Positions 23,000 to 34,399 of a stretch of DNA of 64,000 nt are shown piece by piece; the first letter of the stretch is position 1; each line of letters opens with the position of its first letter. The notes under the pieces were generated by a model, which saw only the letters and a program-made list of their open reading frames with translations, was not told the origin of the DNA and searched no databases. The translations under genes were made by a program, and so were the position numbers. Source of the stretch: Gnetum montanum (lineage: Eukaryota > Streptophyta > Gnetopsida > Gnetales > Gnetaceae); assembly GCA_015680685.1 (NCBI GenBank), contig MNCI01037756.1, positions 101,475 to 165,474 of the forward strand. The letters are read 5' to 3'.

Positions 23000-24560
23000 C
23001 TTTAATTTAGCTTGTTGGTGTTGGCACATTTGGCCATTTCATGAAGCAGACTTAAATTAGTTGAGAATTTGTGAAGAAGTAGCTTACTTTTCAATTTGAG
23101 AGAAAGAGAATAAGTGCAAAAAAAAAACATTCTCATATTTAAAAATACTGGAGCAAGCTTACACAGCCCTGGTTGATAAATACAGAATCATCAATATGTT
23201 GTTCCACTTTATAATTCACTGAGGTTTACAGATGAGTATTGCAAGTTCAGCAGTGTGGGCAGGGTGAAGTTATTTCCCCTGTAAAATTTAAGAATATATT
23301 TCTCTATAAGCAAAATGTTTTTCTCTGAAAGGAAACAGTGAAATGCTGCAAAATGAAGGAGGTGCTCTGTATTATTGTGAGAGACCATGGTAGTATAGCA
23401 ACTCATTATCCCACAGGACAGTTTCAGACAATGTACTCTGCAAAAATAAACATTCATGTAGAAAGGCAGAAACAAGTTCCCCCAACACTTTACCACTGGA
23501 ATCCCCATTCTCTGTGACCATTGCTGTTCCAAAAAAATATATAGGAAAATAAAATCAAAAAATCTGCAATGACAAGAAACCAAAAAAGGCCTCCAAAACA
23601 GCACTGTACAAAAACACAAAAACAGAAAATGAAATGTTCACACAGCAACAAAAATAGAGTCAAAAGATGATAGCATTTTTATCATCTAGCATCATACGAA
23701 TATTTTTTTCAAGTGTGCTGGGAAATAGGCCAATGGTTAGTGGTATGTGGCACCGTCAGTGCAGGAAAACCGTTACTAAATTCACAGACATTCCATCAAA
23801 CACTTGCTACACAAACTCCGTTTCTCCTACATACCAATCGCTTCGGAATCATGGATAGCCAAATGGCATCGCAGCGGCAACAGCCTCAACCTACGCTGAC
23901 GAGGGTGCCGCGGCGCAGAAAGGCATGGAGGCCAACGTGCTCGTGGACTAGAAGGGCTGCACTTGCAACCCCCTAAAACACGATGGTTTGCAAGCATCAT
24001 AGATAATGGCGATAGCGACACACCAAACTATGTGCAGGCGCTCTGTTTCTACGGCGAAGAGAGACGACAAACCAAAGCTTGGCATTTTTCTTCTTCTTTC
24101 CTTGGCCTGCAGAAATCATGGCGGTCGTTCGAGTTTTCTTGTTGCTGTGCGCGTTTCTGAAACAGAGGAGGATCTGGTAATCCGAAAAGTTGCGGATTCG
24201 GTGGAGAACGACGCAGAGCGGCACCAGCAAGACACGCGGTCGCGGCAGTCAGAAGGAGGCGGCAGCGGCATGAGCACAACGTTGTCTATATCTGCGCTAC
24301 GGTGCTGTGAGGGTTTCAACAGATAAATCTGCACAACGCCGATCATTCTTGACCGATGGCGATCCTCTTCCTGCACCAGCGTCGCACCTGCAATCCCTAA
24401 TCTGTATAAAAATAATAATAATAATTAGAACAGAAATCCATCATCCAAGAACAAGGAACTCCATTCTGGGCAGCTTCAAAACCACGACAGTCTACATTCG
24501 GGGAATAACGCTCCAAGGTTTTTGGTAAGAGGCAGCAACAATAAAATCATTTGCATTTGC
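23000..24560. other. GC- and CpG-richer island inside element B, origin unknown
   Basis: This 1.5-kb block differs in composition from everything around it. CpG is frequent at 23,865-24,390 (for example GCCGCGGCGCAG, TCTACGGCGAAGAG), whereas the flanking transposon DNA is CpG-poor. It has no retroelement motif. Several short ORFs overlap on both strands (such as 24,006-24,326 plus and 24,116-24,376 minus, about 86-106 codons). None is recognisable, and none clearly wins. It could be a host-gene fragment (promoter, 5' exon) captured by the element or a separate insertion. An A-run lies at its left edge (about 23,119-23,128). I do not assign a product. Confidence 0.5.
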
Positions 24561-24839
24561 AATCGGAGACGCTATGGCAGTGAAGAGAATATTACACTTT
24601 TGGGTAGTGTCAAATCTTTGAAGAATGTCATTATGTATGAAATTGAGTCCAGCATTATAAAGCCTTGGATGTTGGTTCATTGCTTATATATTTGTTGGAG
24701 TCATTGCCAAAACATATTCATTATTTATATAGTTTTAAGGAACTCATGGGATAGTTATATGAACATACCAATTGGCCACCATAGCTTTTATCTTCTATAA
24801 TGGTAATTTTGTAAAAATGATAACTTCCTAGTCTTGATC

Positions 24840-25673
24840 ACATGATGTTTGTAACCACTACAAATGACACTTGTTAGATGTAGCATTTTTATCTCTTTGG
24901 TGGTTAAAACCACCCAAAATTGTTGTAACTTACCTAACTTGTTGGGCAAGTAACCTCCTAACTTGTTGGGCAAGTAATCTCCTAATTGGTTGGCCAAGTT
25001 ACTTGGGAGAAAAGTTAGGTGAGATATTTTTGAGATATTTTTGAAATTGTAACTACAAGGGCCACTTGTCAACTGCAAAGGCCACTTGTCAACTAAACGG
25101 GACACGTGTCAATTGCAACTTATTTGTCTCCATGGTGAGCACTTGGCAACTACATGAAGACACTTGGCAACTATTCAAAGACACTTGGCAACTACATGAA
25201 GACACTTGGCCATGGAATAGGACACTTGTCCATTGTAGCTTTTTTGTCTCCATGGTGGTTAAAACCACCCAAGATATTTTGTAACTTACCTAACCACCTT
25301 TGAGCCCTATAAAAGGGCTTCAAGGGTCAAGGAGGAAGGAAGAGGAAGAAGCAGGGGGAAGGAAAAAGAGATTGGAAAGCATCACTTCTCACACTTGGGA
25401 GCAAAGAAGATTTGTAAAGAAGATTGTTTGCAAGATGGCTTGCTAGAATAAAGATTTCAGCCTCTTTGTTATGGTCCTGTGAGTTATGCATTTCATTTTT
25501 TGTTTTGTTTAAATTGCTTAGCTAGTGGTTTAGATAGTATCATCCTTGGCAAGTAATTTTGGGATTTCTAGATTGCTTTTATTGTTCTTGTTGCCCGATA
25601 TAAATTTCTGTTAAAATTTTGCCATAGAAGTGCTAGTGAATGAAAGCCTTAAGAGCATTTTAGTAGTAAATTT
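24840..25673 (+). repeat. LTR-like block (element M) nested in the element B spacer
   Basis: The block has a promoter-like architecture. Two tandem arrays occupy the upstream part: CCTAACTTGTTGGGCAAGTAA-type units at 24,930-25,010, and GACACTTGGCAACTACATGAA units at 25,060-25,245. A TATA box CCTATAAAAGGGC follows at about 25,308. Next come a purine-rich leader and an AATAAA at about 25,449. 'ggtggttaaaaccacccaa' and 'ttgtaacttacctaac' occur together at 24,899-24,945 and again at 25,253-25,296. The rest disappears into the assembly gap, so neither its end nor its partner LTR can be seen. Confidence 0.5.
25060..25245 (+). repeat. Tandem CACTTG/CACGTG-containing repeats upstream of a TATA box
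   Basis: About eight units of 20-24 bp centre on GACACTTGGCAACT, with one G-box-like GGACACGTGTCAA at about 25,100. They lie 60-250 bp upstream of the TATA box at 25,308. This is the position of an enhancer in an LTR U3. Confidence 0.65.
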
Positions 25674-26209
25674 NNNNNNNNNNNNNNNNNNNNNNNNNNN
25701 NNNNNNNNNNNNNNNNNNNNNNNNNNNNNNNNNNNNNNNNNNNNNNNNNNNNNNNNNNNNNNNNNNNNNNNNNNNNNNNNNNNNNNNNNNNNNNNNNNNN
25801 NNNNNNNNNNNNNNNNNNNNNNNNNNNNNNNNNNNNNNNNNNNNNNNNNNNNNNNNNNNNNNNNNNNNNNNNNNNNNNNNNNNNNNNNNNNNNNNNNNNN
25901 NNNNNNNNNNNNNNNNNNNNNNNNNNNNNNNNNNNNNNNNNNNNNNNNNNNNNNNNNNNNNNNNNNNNNNNNNNNNNNNNNNNNNNNNNNNNNNNNNNNN
26001 NNNNNNNNNNNNNNNNNNNNNNNNNNNNNNNNNNNNNNNNNNNNNNNNNNNNNNNNNNNNNNNNNNNNNNNNNNNNNNNNNNNNNNNNNNNNNNNNNNNN
26101 NNNNNNNNNNNNNNNNNNNNNNNNNNNNNNNNNNNNNNNNNNNNNNNNNNNNNNNNNNNNNNNNNNNNNNNNNNNNNNNNNNNNNNNNNNNNNNNNNNNN
26201 NNNNNNNNN
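25674..26209. other. Assembly gap (536 N)
   Basis: This is a run of unspecified bases. The open frames that cross it are artefacts of reading N as any codon. Confidence 1.
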
Positions 26210-27000
26210 CACGCCGCAACAGCACACACACATACTCACATTAACTACTGAGTTATTTGGAGGTATCTAGGCCTTGGTGTAGCCAGAGACCAACAAGCAC
26301 CTAAATCCTATTCGAGGACACTCGTTGGCGGTCATGTCCCAAACGGTCGCCAACAGTTGGCTATGTGTTTTTATTTTTATGTTGATGGCTATGGTTAAAC
26401 AAGACTATGTTATGGATGGTTGTAATTATTTAACATTCTTGCCACACATTATATCTATGGCTACGTATGTTATGGATATTTTAAATTTAAATTTAAATTT
26501 TGGTCTTATTTTTTTTAACTATATGCATCTATAGTAGTAGTAAACATTGTAAACATTGTCAATATTGAAAATGGTTATGTTGATATTTTTTTGTTATAAC
26601 ATTTAATCGATGCTCAACAAAAAGAGATATAATAATAAAAGGAACATTTTCTAGTTTTACTCCATCATGGGCACAAGTTATATTGTTTTGTTATTTTAAG
26701 GCCATGGCAGGCTATATTGCCAGTGTAGAGTCTTAGCAAATTGTAATGCCAATTTAGCCTCTTAGTGGATGTAGTGCTAGTTTAACAGCTTAGTAGACAT
26801 GATGCAAAAGAGACATATATTTTTAATGCTTTTTCAATTATAAGAAAGGTTGTAGTAAATAGGCAAAATGAAAACAAACTTAGGCTACATGCATAGGCTA
26901 CGTGCATAAAATAACAAAGATGTAATAAATTGTAAAAGAAAAGTAAGGCTACTTGGCTATCAATGCATTTACTCATAGGGACATGGGAAGGTTAAGGTGA
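26210..27000. other. Element B spacer right of the gap
   Basis: No gene is seen. A perfect 7-bp dyad (GTTGGCG at 26,324-26,330 and CGCCAAC at 26,348-26,354) lies in a CpG-containing patch that probably belongs to the same nested LTR element as 24,840-25,673. From 26,700 the 'gccagt..tagcaggc' words of element B's own spacer return. Confidence 0.4.
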
Positions 27001-27009
27001 ACTTCACTT

Positions 27010-27700
27010 ATGCTAATTCTTCCTAATCTTTGCAAGATCAGGAAGTGAATAAGACATACTTTGCATAATTTTGTGTTCACCATCCCCTTTGCTTACGATG
27101 TTAAAAGGGAGTTCATCCCATAATGTATCCCATTGCCTATCATAGTCATCATTGGCTACCTTAGATTTTTTCTCTTCGTGGCTAGGAGCTTCTTCTTGNA
27201 CCTTAGATTTTTTCTCTTCGTGGCTAGGAGCTTCTTCTTGAAGCTCCACTTTGGATCCTTGTTCTATGTCTATGTTGTTGATACCTATGGAAACTGCATT
27301 ATCATCATGAATGACGATTTCACATCCTTTTTAAGGAAGATGAATTTCTTGATGGATGGACAAGGACACAACTCATAACTAAGCCAACCAAGGTCTTCCC
27401 AAGATTAGGTTGAATCCTAGTATCTCTTCCACAACCAAGAAGTTGGTGGTTGTAGGGAATTATTCTCTACCTACAAAATCCAAGGAGATAGACCCCTTGA
27501 TAAAACTCTTAATCTATTGAAGGACTTAAGAGCTATAGTGGTTGTAGGTTGTACTTGCTCAATTAATCCCAAGCATTCAACAATGGTGCATGGGATGACA
27601 TTGGTTGCAACTCCATCATCAACATGCACCTAATGTATTTTAAATTATCCTATGCATATGGTTATGAATAAAGGGGTTGTAGTCACTTTGCCATTCTAAG
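27010..27700 (-). pseudogene. Decayed protease region of element B
   Basis: On the minus strand the aspartic protease active-site block reads HVDDGVATNVIPCTIVECLG at about 27,630-27,575, where family members have V/IDxGSxxNV. A later 'LILGRPWL'-like block is readable across a frame change near 27,400, followed by CPSIKKFIFLK at about 27,360-27,330. The C-terminal end (MELQEEAPSHEEKKSK) is doubled by an assembly artefact around the single N at 27,199. It follows gag directly. Confidence 0.7.
27158..27240. other. 41-bp exact duplication around a single N (assembly join)
   Basis: Positions 27,158-27,198 and 27,200-27,240 are identical 41-mers starting ACCTTAGATTTTTTC and separated by one N. This is the signature of two contig ends that overlap but were not merged. 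The true sequence most likely has one copy. Confidence 0.9.
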
Positions 27701-30700
27701 GATTAACCTTAATTTTTCTATCATGAAATGTTAAGGGTGTTGACTTCTCCTCCCCAAGAGAGGGAGGAATCATCATTTCATGGATGGCTTTCTTGTTAGC
27801 ATGAATACCCTCACTAATGGGTATGAAGGTCAACATTCTTAGTGCCTCATGATGTATGGTAGAAGTCATGATCAGGTCATACAAGCTTAGGGTTGTGTTT
27901 TTCTACTTGAGGGATTGCTTGACTTGGTTCATTACACTAAGGAAGTTTTTGTTGTTGGCCATGGGCGTTTCACCTTAGTTGTGCTTTACTTCCTCCATGC
28001 ATCCCAAAATGTAGACTTTGGCTTTAGGCTTTAGCTATTGTGGCTCTTCCTTGTTGTTTTGGTTATGGGCTTTGGTGTCCTCCTATGGCTTGTTGGTTGA
28101 AGAGTTTGGGGTAGAGGAGGTCATGGGTATAGCCAAAGTCGAAGTGGGATTCAGTGGATCCACTTCCTTTCATGCCTCTATATGCTTGTCTCCCTTGTCA
28201 TTAGGCTTTTGCTTATGCTTCTTCCCTTGTTCAGCTATAGTTTTTTGATTGTTAGCCATTGGCTATAAGGAAGAGGTACTAGCATTGGCCACCATAGGGG
28301 GTCATTGTGTAGTTGATTTGGCTCTAGCTATTTGGGTTGTATTGGGTTGGAAGACCTTGATGACAAAAGGTTTTTGTGGAGTAATTTGTGATGGTACTCT
28401 CACAACAAAGAGGGATCTTGAGGTATGGGAAGCCAAAAAAATCCCTTTTATTGTAGAGGGGTAATTGAATCATGAATGGTTCTCTTGTAGGTCTTTGATT
28501 GTTATTAATGTTAAATTTTTAAATGACATAGGGGCTATCATTAGCATTCAATGAGTCTTTGTAGATCTTCATTCATTTTTTTTGTAGTCGAACTAGGTTA
28601 GAAGCATCTAAGACTAGTTCCCACATATCTATCATCCTTTGTACGTCATCCTTTAGTGCAAGGCAAAAGTATATATCATAACCAAGAAATTGATTATAAT
28701 AGTAGAAGTAGTCTAGCACAAAGTATCTAGGTAATTGGGGATCATCCTTCATTGCCCAAGTGGGATCTTTGACTATTTCTCATAGTCGCTCATGTTTCTT
28801 TCGAGTGGCTTCATTCATTTTTTTGTGTTGCATGTGTTCACTTCCTAATAGTTGGTCTAGCAACTTGGATGGTTCTAATGGAAACATAGTGTATTTAGAC
28901 CTATCCTTCCTTTCAAAGTTAGATCTATTTGTTGTTAATGTGGTGGTTCCAGAAGTTAATGGTTGGTTATTACAGTCATTGGTGGGGGCCTTGGGTGAAT
29001 TGACCTTCAGCCCTTGGTTCGTGATCTTCATTTCCTTGGTTATAGTTGCTATGGTAGTGTTTTTTTTTTGTTCTTTTCTTTGTCTCTTCTAGTGTATTTT
29101 ATTTATATGCTATATAGGTTGAATCATGATTGGCCTCTACAACATCCTCTATATTCTTAGTTTGCAAGAATGCTTGGCTAAGAGACCATGGATCAAGCTA
29201 GTAGAGTTTGAACTTGATGAAGTCATTAACTACTCTCTTAAATATGAATAAAAAGTGGGCTTTAGCTATGGGCTTTGTTATTTTATTTAGCAGTCCATTA
29301 CACCACTAAATGAATTTCTGTATGGGTTCTAAGGACCCCTGCTTGACCTTCATGAGTTGGTCAAGAGTTGTGTCAAGCTTCAAGTTATACTTGGAGTAGT
29401 CAACAAACTAGGCTACTAAGTCCTCCAAAGAGAATACGGATCCTCTAGGCAATGTGCAATATCAATCAAGTGCTTTCCTAGTCAAAGACATAGGGAAAAT
29501 CCTCATGATGGTATGAGGCCATGACTACAAGAGTAAACATTCCAATTAAAAGGTAATAAAGTGAGCATTAGGATCACCTTCTCCATTATATTTTCTAAAT
29601 TAGGGAATGGGAACACCAGGAGGAAGTGTCAAGGGTGGAACTACAAGACTTATGGGATCATCCTGGTAGAAGTTCATAATCTTAACAGTTTGTATGGTAT
29701 AGGCTTTAGGCTTCTTCAACTCCTCTGTTAGGTCTTAGATCATTTGGAAGGCTTGATCCAAGCCTTGTGGTGTCCCCATAGGTTGTGAGGTTTGTACATA
29801 AGGTTATGACATCTATTGTGAGGCTTGTGGCCTCATTATGGATTGCATGACAAAAGGAAGCAGTTATGTTATGGTTGTGGCTTGTAAGCCAAACAAAGAA
29901 AATTATGTTTTTGTTGGTACTTGAGGCATAAATGGGACAAATGAGGTGTGTGACCCCTATGTTGCTTGGGGTTCCATTGTAAACCCCGCATGAGTAGTTA
30001 ATATATTTGTGGTGGTAAAAACCATTGTTGATGGTTTTATATATTGAGACTATGTTGTAAATGACATTAATGTGCTATAGCTAGTTGGTTGTGGCATTAG
30101 TTGAGTGTGATGTGTGGCTATAACCAGCATGGGATTTGCTATAGTGGGGTAGGAAGGACTGGAAAATGGTGGCACCATGCCCAAGGAGAAAACAAAAGCA
30201 TTAGATGAAGGTGTTGTGACTTTGGGAGATGTTTGTTGGAACAATCCTCTCAAAATGTTTTTAGGCTTAGATTCTATCTTAAGTTCATCCTCCTCTTCTT
30301 ATTATTCCTCAAAGCTATGCTTGTCATCTTCCTCTTCCACAACAACCAATTTGGCTAGCATGCTAGAATGGGATCATACGAGAAAGGGATGTACTCATTC
30401 CCACCCTTGTGTATGAGCTCAAACTCACTTTTGGCCTTGGCTTCAATTCATGAAATTAGCATGCCTACCTATATTTTCTCACAAATGAAGTTATAATGAT
30501 CTTCATTTATAATTGCAAAATTAGGACTCTCCCCATTGACCCTCAAAGATTTCCTACACTTAATGATGGCAAGGTCTTTGGGATCATACACACTCATGGC
30601 TTGTTGGCTATGATCTTCACCAATGAGGGTGAAGGGTAATTTGGTGGAAAGACATGGGTATAGTGCTAAAAATGGCTTAAAATAGGCTATAAATGGTAAA

Positions 30701-30760
30701 ATAGGAGTAAATTCTAGTGAATGAAATTTAAAAACTCTTAAAGAAAACAAAAATGGCAAA
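27700..30760 (-). pseudogene. Decayed gag of element B
   Basis: On the minus strand it starts near 30,760. The N-terminal region includes PKDLAIIKCRKSLRVNGE and NEDHYNFICEKI. The conserved retrotransposon gag domain lies at about 29,600-29,160: HTIMRIFPMSLTRKALD, YCTLPRGSVFSLEDLVA, KQGSLEPIQKFI. The RNA-binding knuckle (about 28,700-28,610) has lost Cys and His: YYYNQFLGYDIYFCLALKDD, where relatives have C, H, H and C. These losses are Cys-to-Tyr and His-to-Tyr changes, consistent with deamination. A linker with KVYILGCMEEVKHN and SLYDLIMTSTIHHEAL leads into the protease. Its length of about 1,000 codons is large, as in Ogre-type elements. Confidence 0.75.
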
Positions 30761-31640
30761 AAAGATGTACTTACTATAATTAGTAAGTTGGGGATAATGA
30801 GGGTTTACTCCTTAATCAAAAATGGAATGTTGGAAATGTTGGTTTCAAGCCTCACTTAAGTTGGCCTCCCAACTACCTCTATGTTGGGTATGGCATGGTA
30901 TTTGAGGGATGTGTGGGGACAAAAAAATGGGGGGGTGAGATAGTGGAAATGCCAACTTTTACCCAATCCACCTATAGCTTTCACATTGAGGTTTCTACTC
31001 TAGGGGGGGTAAAGGCAGCATTGGATTCCTTTGGAGTTTTGGCTTTAAAACACTATAAAATGGCTTTCAACCTACAATAAAAGTAGGTCTAGTCATTACA
31101 TTGGTAACAAACCTCATCAATGTTGGCCTTCCAACTGCTTCCATGATGGGTATGGCAAAGGGGAAAAGGAAGGGGGGTGAGATGATGGAAATCTCACACC
31201 TCCTACCTCAATGTTGATGACAGGAAGGCTAAAAATCAAAGTGAAAAGTTGATGTTTTTCCACTAAAACTAATTTTATCCAATTTCTAATTTTCTCAAAA
31301 AGTATGGCGAAAGCCAACTCACAAAAGAGTTGAACTAATCATTTTTAGAAACTAGAGAAAATACTTTTTTGGTAGTTAATAGGAAAAAATAATAAGTGGA
31401 AAAGATATCAACACTAGCATTAGGTTGTAAAATTCACAACAAATGCTACAAAAAGCCAAAACCCAACCACCTACAACTTCCACACTACAGTTTTGGTCAT
31501 AGGGGAGGAAAGACCAACATTGATTCTTCAAAGGTTTTGGTTGCAAAAATCAAGGAAAAGTTTGCAAATAGCAATGAAAAGAATAGATTTGATCATAAAT
31601 TTAGGTGAAGGTCCTCTTTCTAGTGCTAACAAAAACTATT
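30761..31640 (-). other. 5' leader and possible primer binding site of element B
   Basis: This sequence between the 5' LTR and gag shows no coding domain. Two copies of a segment, 'aacctcat..ttggcctcccaactacctc..atggtatggca', occur at about 30,850-30,960 and 31,105-31,200, so there is an internal duplication. Immediately after the LTR on the minus strand lies TTTGTTAGCACTAGAAAGAG. It may be a decayed Tat-type primer site, but I cannot name the tRNA with confidence. Confidence 0.5.
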
Positions 31641-33159
31641 TCAACTAAAAACCTCAATCACTAGAAAAATAAAGGTTCTTTAGTGTAGCAGTTCCCCAAC
31701 CTTGAATTCCTAGGGCCTCCATGAGAAAAATGGAATTTGAGATGTCCTTGTTGATCCAACAAATCAACCAAGGACTTATGAAATGCAAAATGTGGAAATA
31801 AAAGAAAACATGATGTAAAACTGATAGTAGATCTAAAATAATGAACAAATGATAAACAAATATATTTCATATACAAAACCAAAAACTTAAAAATTTATTG
31901 AGAAAGAAAATAAAGAATAAGTTTGAGAAATGTGTACAGATGATGCCTAAGTGTGTAGCAAAAGGGGATTCATTGGTGTAGGAGTTCAAAGCCTATTGAA
32001 GCCAATGGGATCTACTCCATGATCTGGGTACTAAGCCACTCATGATGCTATCAAACCTTCCTTAACTACTGCAACCTTACATCTGCCAATTGGGTCACTA
32101 CTAGGGGTGAGAAAAGTGAAAATGTTGGATGCCATATTACTCCATGCTTAGGTTTGGAAATCCTAGAAATGCAATGTTGATACCCAAAATCCACAAATCT
32201 CAAGGCTACAATGCTTCCACATTGGGGTTGAAGAGAATGCAAGTATGGGAACTTGCAAGAGCTCTTGAGTGCTTAACAATGCCCCAAGTGTGGAATTAGT
32301 GCTTAGAATATTGCTTGTATGCTCAATGAGAAAAAAAAATTGCTCAATTGTCAAAAATTCCATAACTTGTAAATGGGGTTTGAGGTTGGCTTTTATAAGA
32401 TCTTTGGGCCATGAATGGGGCAGCAAATTGGTTATGATTTGGTTGCAAAAATGGCTGCCAAATTTAGGTGAGATGGATGTCCAAATTTGGGGGGTTACCA
32501 TACATATTAAGTGCTTTCCCCCATGGCCATTCCATTTACTATAAACAGTAACTGGGGCACACCTTCCATGCTGAAGATGAATCTTCTATGCTAAGCTCTC
32601 CACCATGCCTGTAGAAGTGGCTCGTCAATGTTGAAGTACATGAAGTGATGAATATTTGTTTTTGTGTCTTCGACACTATGGGATGTAATTTTCCAGGTTG
32701 GGGTTGAAGACTCTACACTGGAGGAAAACTTTCACATTTAAGGGTGAAGGTTTCTAGGCTATGCATGTGGTCTTCATGCTAAAGGGGGAAAGTCTCCAAA
32801 ACTCCCACCTTTCCACATTGGGGGTAGATGTGATTTACCCTCATGCATGTGCTTCCAACATAGAAAAATGTATACCCCTAATAAAACCCATCAAATTTAT
32901 TTTTTTGGCATTCCAAAAGGCATTTTTGACACCCCTCCCATCCAAATCCCAAATATAGACACTAGGTGACTTTTTTCACCTAGGGAATGAGGCTTTGACC
33001 ACTTATGAGGCATTTTCAGCCCCAAAAGTATATAGTATTTAAAATTGCACACTATGCATTACAAGTTTCACATTTACTAAAGTTTTGCCTTGGGTTTCAT
33101 GGGGTGAAAGCTACATGATGAAGATTGGCTATAATATGCAAATTTTTGTGGTGTTTCAA
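31641..33159 (-). repeat. 5' LTR of element B (about 1.52 kb)
   Basis: It is collinear with the 3' LTR at 11,681-13,209 in the same orientation. Its outer end is followed by TTGTT and the resumed copia integrase frame. Its inner end borders the leader. The terminal dinucleotide at the inner end is altered (CA where the other copy has TG on the plus strand). Confidence 0.85.
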
Positions 33160-33164
33160 TTGTT
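33160..33164 (+). repeat. Right target-site duplication of element B (TTGTT)
   Basis: It matches 11,676-11,680 and lies directly before the continuing element D integrase frame. Confidence 0.75.
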
Positions 33165-33645
33165 TATTTTCATGTTTTTGGTTCAAAATGCTATATTCTT
33201 AATGATAAAGATTCCTTGAGAAAATTTCATTCCAAAATCAATGAAGGAATTTTCCTAGGATATTCTTCTATTAGTAGGGCATATAGAGTCTTCAACAAGA
33301 GAACTAATGTTATGGAAGAAACTATAAATGTCAAAATTTATAATAGTGACAACATTTCTCCACAACCTAATGATAAAGAAGTTCCTATCCAAAAGTTATC
33401 TAGCATCTTCCAATTTCATATTGATAAAAATTTAGAAATGAAAAGTGAACATGAGGATATATCTCCAATTCAACTAAAAATTCCTAGACTTAATAGATCA
33501 CACTCTCTTAATGATGTTATTGGACAAGTAAAAGATGGGATTTGTACTAGGAGCCAAACTAAGGAAATGTGTGCCTATGCTGCATATATTTTACAACTAG
33601 AACTAAAAGGTTTCAAAGAAGTAGAAAGAAAAGAAGGATAGATTT
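33165..33645 (+). pseudogene. Integrase C-terminus of element D
   Basis: The frame resumes with YFHVFGSKCYILN at 33,168, then GIFLGYSSISRAYRVFN, the normal C-terminal part of a copia integrase. The open stretch 33,216-33,641 (141 codons) covers most of it, followed by the variable linker to RT. It is the direct continuation of the frame interrupted at 11,680. Confidence 0.85.
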
Positions 33646-34350
33646 GAATTATGCAAGATGAATTAAATCAACTCACTAGGAATGATATGTGGAAACTAAC
33701 TCCTAAACCTAGTCATAAACTCATCATTGACACAAAATGAGTTTTTAGGAGAAAAATAGGTAAAAATGACATCATTAAGAACAAAAAAATATTGATAGCC
33801 AAAGGTTATAATCAACAAGAAGGAATTGATTTTTATAAGACCTTTACTCCTATTACTAGGCTTGAATCTATCAAAATTATTTTAGCCTATGTAAGCATCA
33901 AGAAAATCAAGCTATATCAAGTGGATATGAAGAGTGCCTTTCTAAATGAAACCATCTAAGAAGAAGTATATGTTGAACAACTTTAAGGATTTGTAGATCC
34001 CATTAATCTAGATCATGTTTTCAAACTCAAGAAGACTCTCTATGGGCTTAAGCAAGCCCCTAGACATTGGTATGAAAGACTCTCACAACACCATATATCT
34101 AATGATTTTGAAAGAGGTAGGGCTAATGTTACTTTATTTCTCAAGCTTGAAGTTATTGATTTACTTATTGTGCAAATTTATGTTGATGATATTATTTTGA
34201 ATCTACTAATAACATTTTATGAAAGAAATTATTAGATCTTATGCAATCAAAGTTTGAAATGAACATGATGGGAGAGCTTAAAAATTTTCTTGGATTTTAA
34301 ATCACTTAGAAAAAAGGTGGAATCTTCATTTTTTCAAATAAGTACCTCAA
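33646..34350 (+). pseudogene. Decayed reverse transcriptase of element D
   Basis: Copia RT blocks in order are LTRNDMWKLTPKP, KILIAKGYNQQEGIDFYKTF, VDMKSAFLN, KKTLYGLKQAPRHWYERL, and the catalytic box QIYVDDIIL at about 34,178, which is intact. The start of the palm has a stop in place of the usual Trp (K-stop-VFRRK). Other stops replace Gln. The order integrase then RT defines copia. Confidence 0.85.
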
Positions 34351-34399
34351 AGATATAGTACTCAAATTGAACTTTGTAGATGTGAAAGAAAAAACTACA

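Larger units (their letters stand above)
11681..33159 (-). mobile_element. Element B: 21.5-kb Tat/Ogre-type Ty3/gypsy retrotransposon
   Basis: Two LTRs of about 1.52 kb in the same orientation bracket an 18.4-kb interior, all read on the minus strand. The interior contains a leader with a possible PBS (31,600-31,640), gag-pro (30,760-27,010), a 10-kb spacer, RT-RNase H-archaeal RNase H-integrase (16,800-13,440), and a PPT (13,224-13,210). Giant size, double RNase H, and a long spacer between protease and RT are the known hallmarks of Ogre elements. In Ogres an intron lies at that position. The TTGTT duplication and restoration of the copia reading frame prove a single insertion event. Both LTRs differ at many sites, so the insertion is old. 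Confidence 0.88.

Noticed and set aside
23209-23619. 136-codon minus-strand ORF as a real gene
   Set aside because: No domain, no codon bias visible, and the composition is that of random AT-rich sequence; left inside the unassigned island.
23884-23980. Cysteine-containing stretch (KGCTCNP) as a metallothionein-like fragment
   Set aside because: Only a few residues match the general Cys-x-Cys pattern and a stop precedes it; too little to claim.
24006-24376. Overlapping ORFs on both strands in the CpG-rich island
   Set aside because: Neither strand gives a recognisable protein and both are open because stops are rare in GC-richer DNA; a product cannot be assigned.
25611-26244. Long open frames across the N run
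   Set aside because: They consist of N read as any codon; they are not evidence for a gene.
31641-33159. This LTR as a solo LTR inserted in copia element D
   Set aside because: The matching LTR at 11,681-13,209, the gag-pol between them and the TTGTT duplication show that it is the 5' LTR of a full-length element.
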